Origin: Streptomyces sp. WM6378
GTDB lineage: Bacteria; Actinomycetota; Actinomycetes; Streptomycetales; Streptomycetaceae
Length of the DNA: 64,000 nt
Reading direction: 5' to 3'
Assembly: GCF_001279695.1 (NCBI RefSeq)
Contig: NZ_LGDD01000070.1
Span: 57,452 to 121,451 of the forward strand
Shown here: positions 61,003 through 64,000 of the stretch, piece by piece
Numbering within the stretch: position 1 is the first letter of the stretch
Layout of the letters: every line of letters begins with the position of its first letter
Made by a program: the position numbers and the translations under genes
The notes under the pieces: model-generated
Database searches by the model: none
The model's input: the letters and a program-made list of their open reading frames with translations, nothing else
What the model was told of the DNA's origin: nothing

Positions 61003-62283
61003 ATGTCCACGATCGTCAGCATGCGTAGCTTCCATGCGTCTTCGATCGGCGTCGCCGCTGTCGCGGCCCTCGCCCTCCCCCTGGCGGCCACGACACCCGT
61101 AGCGGCGTCGAGTTCCGCGCCGCCGTCGGCCGCCGCGGAACTCGCCGGCTCCACCCAGTCGCTGCCGCTGGACCCGCTGCCCGGGGCGGACCGCGCGGCG
61201 GACGGCGCGTCCCAAGAGGGCCTGGCCCAGCGGGAAGTGCGGCCGTTCTCGCTGGTCGGCGTGGTCTGGGACAACGCCGACGACGAGCTGCACGCCAGCG
61301 CCCAGGTCCGCACCCGGGGCCGCGGGGCCGGCACCTGGTCCGACTGGCAGGACCTGGACACCAACAACCACGACCACGCCGCCGACCCCGGCACCCCCGA
61401 GGCCGCGCGCCCCCTGCACGGTTCGACCGCGCCGCTGTGGGTCGGCGACTCGGACGCCGTCGAGGCACGCGTACGCCCCGAAGGCGCCGACGGCGAGCCG
61501 CTTCCCAAGGGGCTGCGCCTGGACCTCGTCGACCCGGGCGCCGCACCCGCCGAGGAGGACACGGGCGAGGGCACCCGCGAGCTGCGGGCCCCCGACGTGC
61601 TGCCCGCCCTGGACGAGGCCGCGACGCGGGCCGAGGCGGCCGAGGCGGCCGGGACCACGGCCCAGGCCCGCCCGTACGTCGGGAAGCGGCCGCGCATCAT
61701 CACGCGCAAGGGCTGGGGCGCCGACGAGGGGATGCGCGAGAGCGGGTTCCTCTACACCAAGAGCGTCAAGGTCGCCTTCGTCCACCACACCGGGTCCGGC
61801 AACGGATACACCTGTGCCCAGGCGCCCTCCGTTCTGCGCAGTATTTATCGCTACCACGTCAAGAGCAACGGCTGGCGGGACATCGGCTACAACTTCGCCG
61901 TCGACAAGTGCGGAAAGATCTACGAAGGCCGCGCCGGGGGTGTGGCCAAGGCCGTCATGGGCGCGCACACTCTCGGTTTCAACACCAACAGCGTGGGCAT
62001 CGCGCTCCTTGGCACATACAACGACACGAACCCGCCAGCCGCCGCCCTCAAAGCCATCGAGCAACTCTCGGCCTGGAAGCTCGGACTGTACGGAGCGAAT
62101 CCGAAGGGCAAGAGCACGCTCGTCTCCGCCGGCGGCAACCGCTACAAGAAGGGACGCAGCGTCAAGTTCAACGCCATCGCCGGTCACCGCGACGGATTCG
62201 CCACCGACTGCCCGGGGACGCGCCTGTACGGCAGGCTCGGCACGATCCGGGCCGCCGCGGCCCGCTACCAGGGCCGGCGCTGA
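61003..62283 (+). CDS. Secreted N-acetylmuramoyl-L-alanine amidase (PGRP domain)
   Basis: A 426-residue exported amidase that cuts the stem peptide from peptidoglycan. Signal peptide to about residue 36, a 190-residue Ala/Asp-rich N-terminal domain with WSDWQDLD (a beta-propeller-like segment common in Streptomyces PGRPs), then the PGRP domain (about 232-420): zinc ligands in FVHHTGSG, AGHRDGF and DCPGTRLYG, and YNFAVDKCGKIYEGR. Two Cys flank the active-site loop. ATG 61003 sits just after a perfect inverted repeat. Fits with the neighbouring wall-modifying LCP genes. Confidence 0.93.
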   Translation: MSTIVSMRSFHASSIGVAAVAALALPLAATTPVAASSSAPPSAAAELAGSTQSLPLDPLPGADRAADGASQEGLAQREVRPFSLVGVVWDNADDELHASAQVRTRGRGAGTWSDWQDLDTNNHDHAADPGTPEAARPLHGSTAPLWVGDSDAVEARVRPEGADGEPLPKGLRLDLVDPGAAPAEEDTGEGTRELRAPDVLPALDEAATRAEAAEAAGTTAQARPYVGKRPRIITRKGWGADEGMRESGFLYTKSVKVAFVHHTGSGNGYTCAQAPSVLRSIYRYHVKSNGWRDIGYNFAVDKCGKIYEGRAGGVAKAVMGAHTLGFNTNSVGIALLGTYNDTNPPAAALKAIEQLSAWKLGLYGANPKGKSTLVSAGGNRYKKGRSVKFNAIAGHRDGFATDCPGTRLYGRLGTIRAAAARYQGRR

Positions 62284-62391
62284 CCGGGCGGCATGAGCAT
62301 CCGGACAGTCTGCATACACTGGCCGGCCGGGAGTTCCGCCCCAGCGTGACGGAATCCGAAGGCCGGCCCCAGCAGGAAGCAGAGACGACAG

Positions 62392-63474
62392 GTGACAGAA
62401 GCGATCCTCCTGGTCGGCGGCAAGGGCACGAGGCTGCGCCCGCTCACGGTGAACACACCCAAGCCGATGGTTCCGGCGGCCGGCGTCCCCTTCCTCACCC
62501 ACCAGCTGGCCCGGGCCCACGCGGCGGGCGTCGACCACATCGTCCTGGCCACCTCTTATCTGGCCGAGGTGTTCGAGCCGTACTTCGGCGACGGCTCCGC
62601 GCTCGGCCTCAGCATCGAGTACGTGACGGAGGACGAGCCGCTGGGAACGGGCGGCGCCATCCGCAACGTGGCGTCCCGGCTCCGCTCGGGCCCCGACGAC
62701 CCGGTCCTGATCTTCAACGGCGACATCCTGACGGGCCTGGACATCCGGGCGCTCGTGGACACCCACGACTCCTCCGGCGCGGACGTCTCCCTGCACCTGA
62801 CCCGGGTCGACGACCCGAGGGCGTTCGGCCTGGTCCCCACCGACCCGACCGGCCGCGTCACGGCCTTCCTGGAGAAGCCCCAGACGCCGGAGGAAATCGT
62901 CACGGACCAGATCAACGCGGGGGCGTACGTGTTCCGGCGTTCGGTGATCGACGAGATCCCGGCGGGCCGCCCGGTCTCGGTGGAGCGCGAAACGTTCCCG
63001 GGCCTGCTGGCGGAGGGAGCCCACCTCCAGGGAATGGTCGATTCAACCTACTGGCTGGACCTGGGTACTCCGCAGGCTTTCGTGCGTGGCTCGGCGGACC
63101 TGGTGCTCGGCCGCGCCCCCTCCCCGGCGGTCCCCGGCCGCTGCGGCGACCGACTCGTCCTCCCCACGGCGAAGGTGGCCCCCGACGCGAAGCTGACCGG
63201 CGGCACGGTGGTGGGCCACGGCGCGGTGGTGGGCGAGGGCGCGCGGATCACGGGCAGCACGATCCTGTCGGACGCGGTGGTCGAGGCGGGTGCGGTGATC
63301 ACGGACTCGCTGGTCGGAGCGGGTGCGCGAATCGGCGCGCGGACGATCCTGGCCGGAGCGGTCGTGGGCGACGGCGCGAGGGTGGGCCCGGACAACGAGC
63401 TCCGCGAGGGGGTACGGGTGTGGTGCGACGCGGTGCTCCCGGCGGGGTCGGTGCGCTTCTCCTCGGACCAGTAG
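62392..63474 (+). CDS. Sugar-1-phosphate nucleotidyltransferase (mannose-1-phosphate guanylyltransferase type)
   Basis: A 360-residue enzyme that makes an NDP-sugar. The pyrophosphorylase signature GGKGTRLRPLTVNTPKPMVP is at residues 9-28, LIFNGDIL near 105 binds metal, FLEKPQTPEE near 160, and YWLDLGTPQAF near 222 completes the catalytic domain. The last 110 residues form a left-handed beta-helix of hexapeptide repeats (AVVGEGARI, AVVEAGAVI, AVVGDGARV). GTG 62392 is the start. Product is probably GDP-mannose for wall or capsular glycans; glucose-1-phosphate specificity cannot be excluded. Confidence 0.92.
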   Translation: MTEAILLVGGKGTRLRPLTVNTPKPMVPAAGVPFLTHQLARAHAAGVDHIVLATSYLAEVFEPYFGDGSALGLSIEYVTEDEPLGTGGAIRNVASRLRSGPDDPVLIFNGDILTGLDIRALVDTHDSSGADVSLHLTRVDDPRAFGLVPTDPTGRVTAFLEKPQTPEEIVTDQINAGAYVFRRSVIDEIPAGRPVSVERETFPGLLAEGAHLQGMVDSTYWLDLGTPQAFVRGSADLVLGRAPSPAVPGRCGDRLVLPTAKVAPDAKLTGGTVVGHGAVVGEGARITGSTILSDAVVEAGAVITDSLVGAGARIGARTILAGAVVGDGARVGPDNELREGVRVWCDAVLPAGSVRFSSDQ

Positions 63475-63980
63475 CCCCGCCCTCGGGGCTCCGCCCAAAC
63501 CCCGGAGGTTCCCCTCCCACCCACCTGTACAGCGGATGCGGAGCCTGAGCCCCCGGGGCCCCGCCCCGGACCCGGCTCCTCAACCGCCGGAGGGGCTGGG
63601 TGGGTGGTCGATTGGCTGCGGGCCGTGGGTGGTTGCTCGCGCAGTTCCCCGCGCCCCTAGCAGGGTTGGCCTGGGCAGGATGCCCATGTGCGCATCCCCG
63701 GCCGGTCGACGATCACGGACCTGCGCCCACCTCCAGCCCGTCCGGCGATTGAGGACGAGCGCCCTTAAGGCGCGAACGGGGTCTGGGGCGGAGCCCCAGG
63801 GCCACCAACGGGCCGCAGCCGACCCACCCACCCCCGGAGGCCACGTGGCGGAGCCGCAGAGTGTCACAGCGGGAAGGGGCGGGGTGGGGGATTCAACGGG
63901 GTCTGGGGCGGAGCCCCAGGAGCGCCGGGGCAGGGGGCGGGCAACGCCGCGTACCCTCGAAGGGCAGCCCACCCCCCCCG
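63475..63980. repeat. Mosaic intergenic repeat locus 5
   Basis: Follows the nucleotidyltransferase gene. Contains GGGGCTCCGCCC fragments (63485, 63560), the inverted TCGCGCAGTTCCCCGCGCCCC module (63637-63657) within the 108-base unit, the GATTGAGGACGAGCGCCC module (near 63750), the perfect hairpin CTGGGGCGGAGCCCCAG twice (63783-63799 and 63903-63919), and GAAGGGGCGGGGTGGGGG between them. No coding gene is supported. Confidence 0.85.
63634..63741 (-). repeat. 108-bp unit, near-identical inverted copy of 25019-25126
   Basis: The complement of this segment matches 25019-25126 at all but two positions over about 107 bases, and its neighbouring modules come in the same order. Confidence 0.85.
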
Positions 63981-63990
63981 AGGACCCCCC

Positions 63991-64000
63991 GTGGCAGGAC
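63991..64000 (+). CDS. Possible start of a next gene, cut by the window end
   Basis: GTGGCAGGAC begins with a GTG that has GAGGA six bases upstream (63979-63984), a good start context immediately after the repeat locus. Only three codons are visible, so the product is unknown. Confidence 0.35.

Noticed and set aside
60892..63024. Extension of the AMP-binding-like protein to 961 residues
   Set aside because: The added part lies antisense to the amidase and nucleotidyltransferase genes and shows no family similarity; the GTG at 60891 fits the family start.
1..64000. tRNA, rRNA, riboswitch, transposase or phage genes
   Set aside because: I looked on both strands and saw no cloverleaf, conserved riboswitch core or transposase/integrase motif; a covariance-model search would be needed to exclude small RNAs.

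Overview
The window is typical Streptomyces-type actinobacterial chromosome. It has very high G+C with G/C at nearly every third codon position, frequent GTG and some TTG starts, genes coupled by ATGA/GTGA overlaps, many secreted and cell-wall proteins, a SigB-type sigma factor with its partner-switching proteins, and a single rare TTA codon. I see no tRNA or rRNA gene, prophage, transposase or CRISPR array. From memory the gene order resembles the histidine-utilisation to cell-envelope part of the S. coelicolor core chromosome, so this is probably core rather than island DNA, with variable inserts.

Layout. 1-3484: thiolase (cut by the window edge), membrane-anchored SGNH hydrolase, cystathionine beta-synthase. 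3907-16576: a histidine/urocanate district: NCS1 permease with a small membrane protein, a divergent aromatic amino-acid lyase relative lacking the normal MIO triad, an RpiR regulator, an orphan PLP decarboxylase, then hutU, an M20 amidohydrolase, hutF and hutI. Related palindromes lie upstream of the permease/lyase pair and of hutU. 16587-19284: a large FGLLP-type membrane protein and a small acidic protein. 19496-30112: an exopolysaccharide cluster (FemAB/GNAT-like protein, GT2, deacetylase, TTA-containing polytopic membrane protein, GH26 hydrolase, Wzx-like flippase, DegT aminotransferase). 30252-32342: SigB-type sigma factor, STAS antagonist and ATPase kinase. 32521-36732: a surface-protein operon with two sortase-signal proteins built from one repeated disulfide domain, a DUF916-like protein and a neocarzinostatin-like membrane protein. 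36813-47220: peptide transporter, two-component system, GtrA protein, purK-purE, a dipeptidase and its catalytically dead paralogue, and UDP-glucose dehydrogenase. 47413-63474: acyl-CoA dehydrogenase, an LAETG surface protein, five LytR-CpsA-Psr (LCP) paralogues with a glycosyltransferase, thioesterase, AMP-binding-like protein, PGRP amidase and a sugar-1-phosphate nucleotidyltransferase. The last bases probably hold the start of one more gene.

Five intergenic loci (12.1, 15.1, 24.9, 44.3 and 63.5 kb) carry mosaics of the same short modules, including a 108-bp segment that is almost identical in two inverted copies 38 kb apart. Two of these mosaics split the hut genes.

In working terms, the hut genes turn histidine-derived urocanate into glutamate. 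The polysaccharide genes, UDP-glucose dehydrogenase and nucleotidyltransferase supply activated sugars, and the LCP proteins attach glycopolymers to peptidoglycan. The strongest leads are the altered lyase with its shared operator, the pseudo-dipeptidase, the repeated-domain surface operon, the cysteine pattern of the LCP set, and the mosaic repeats.
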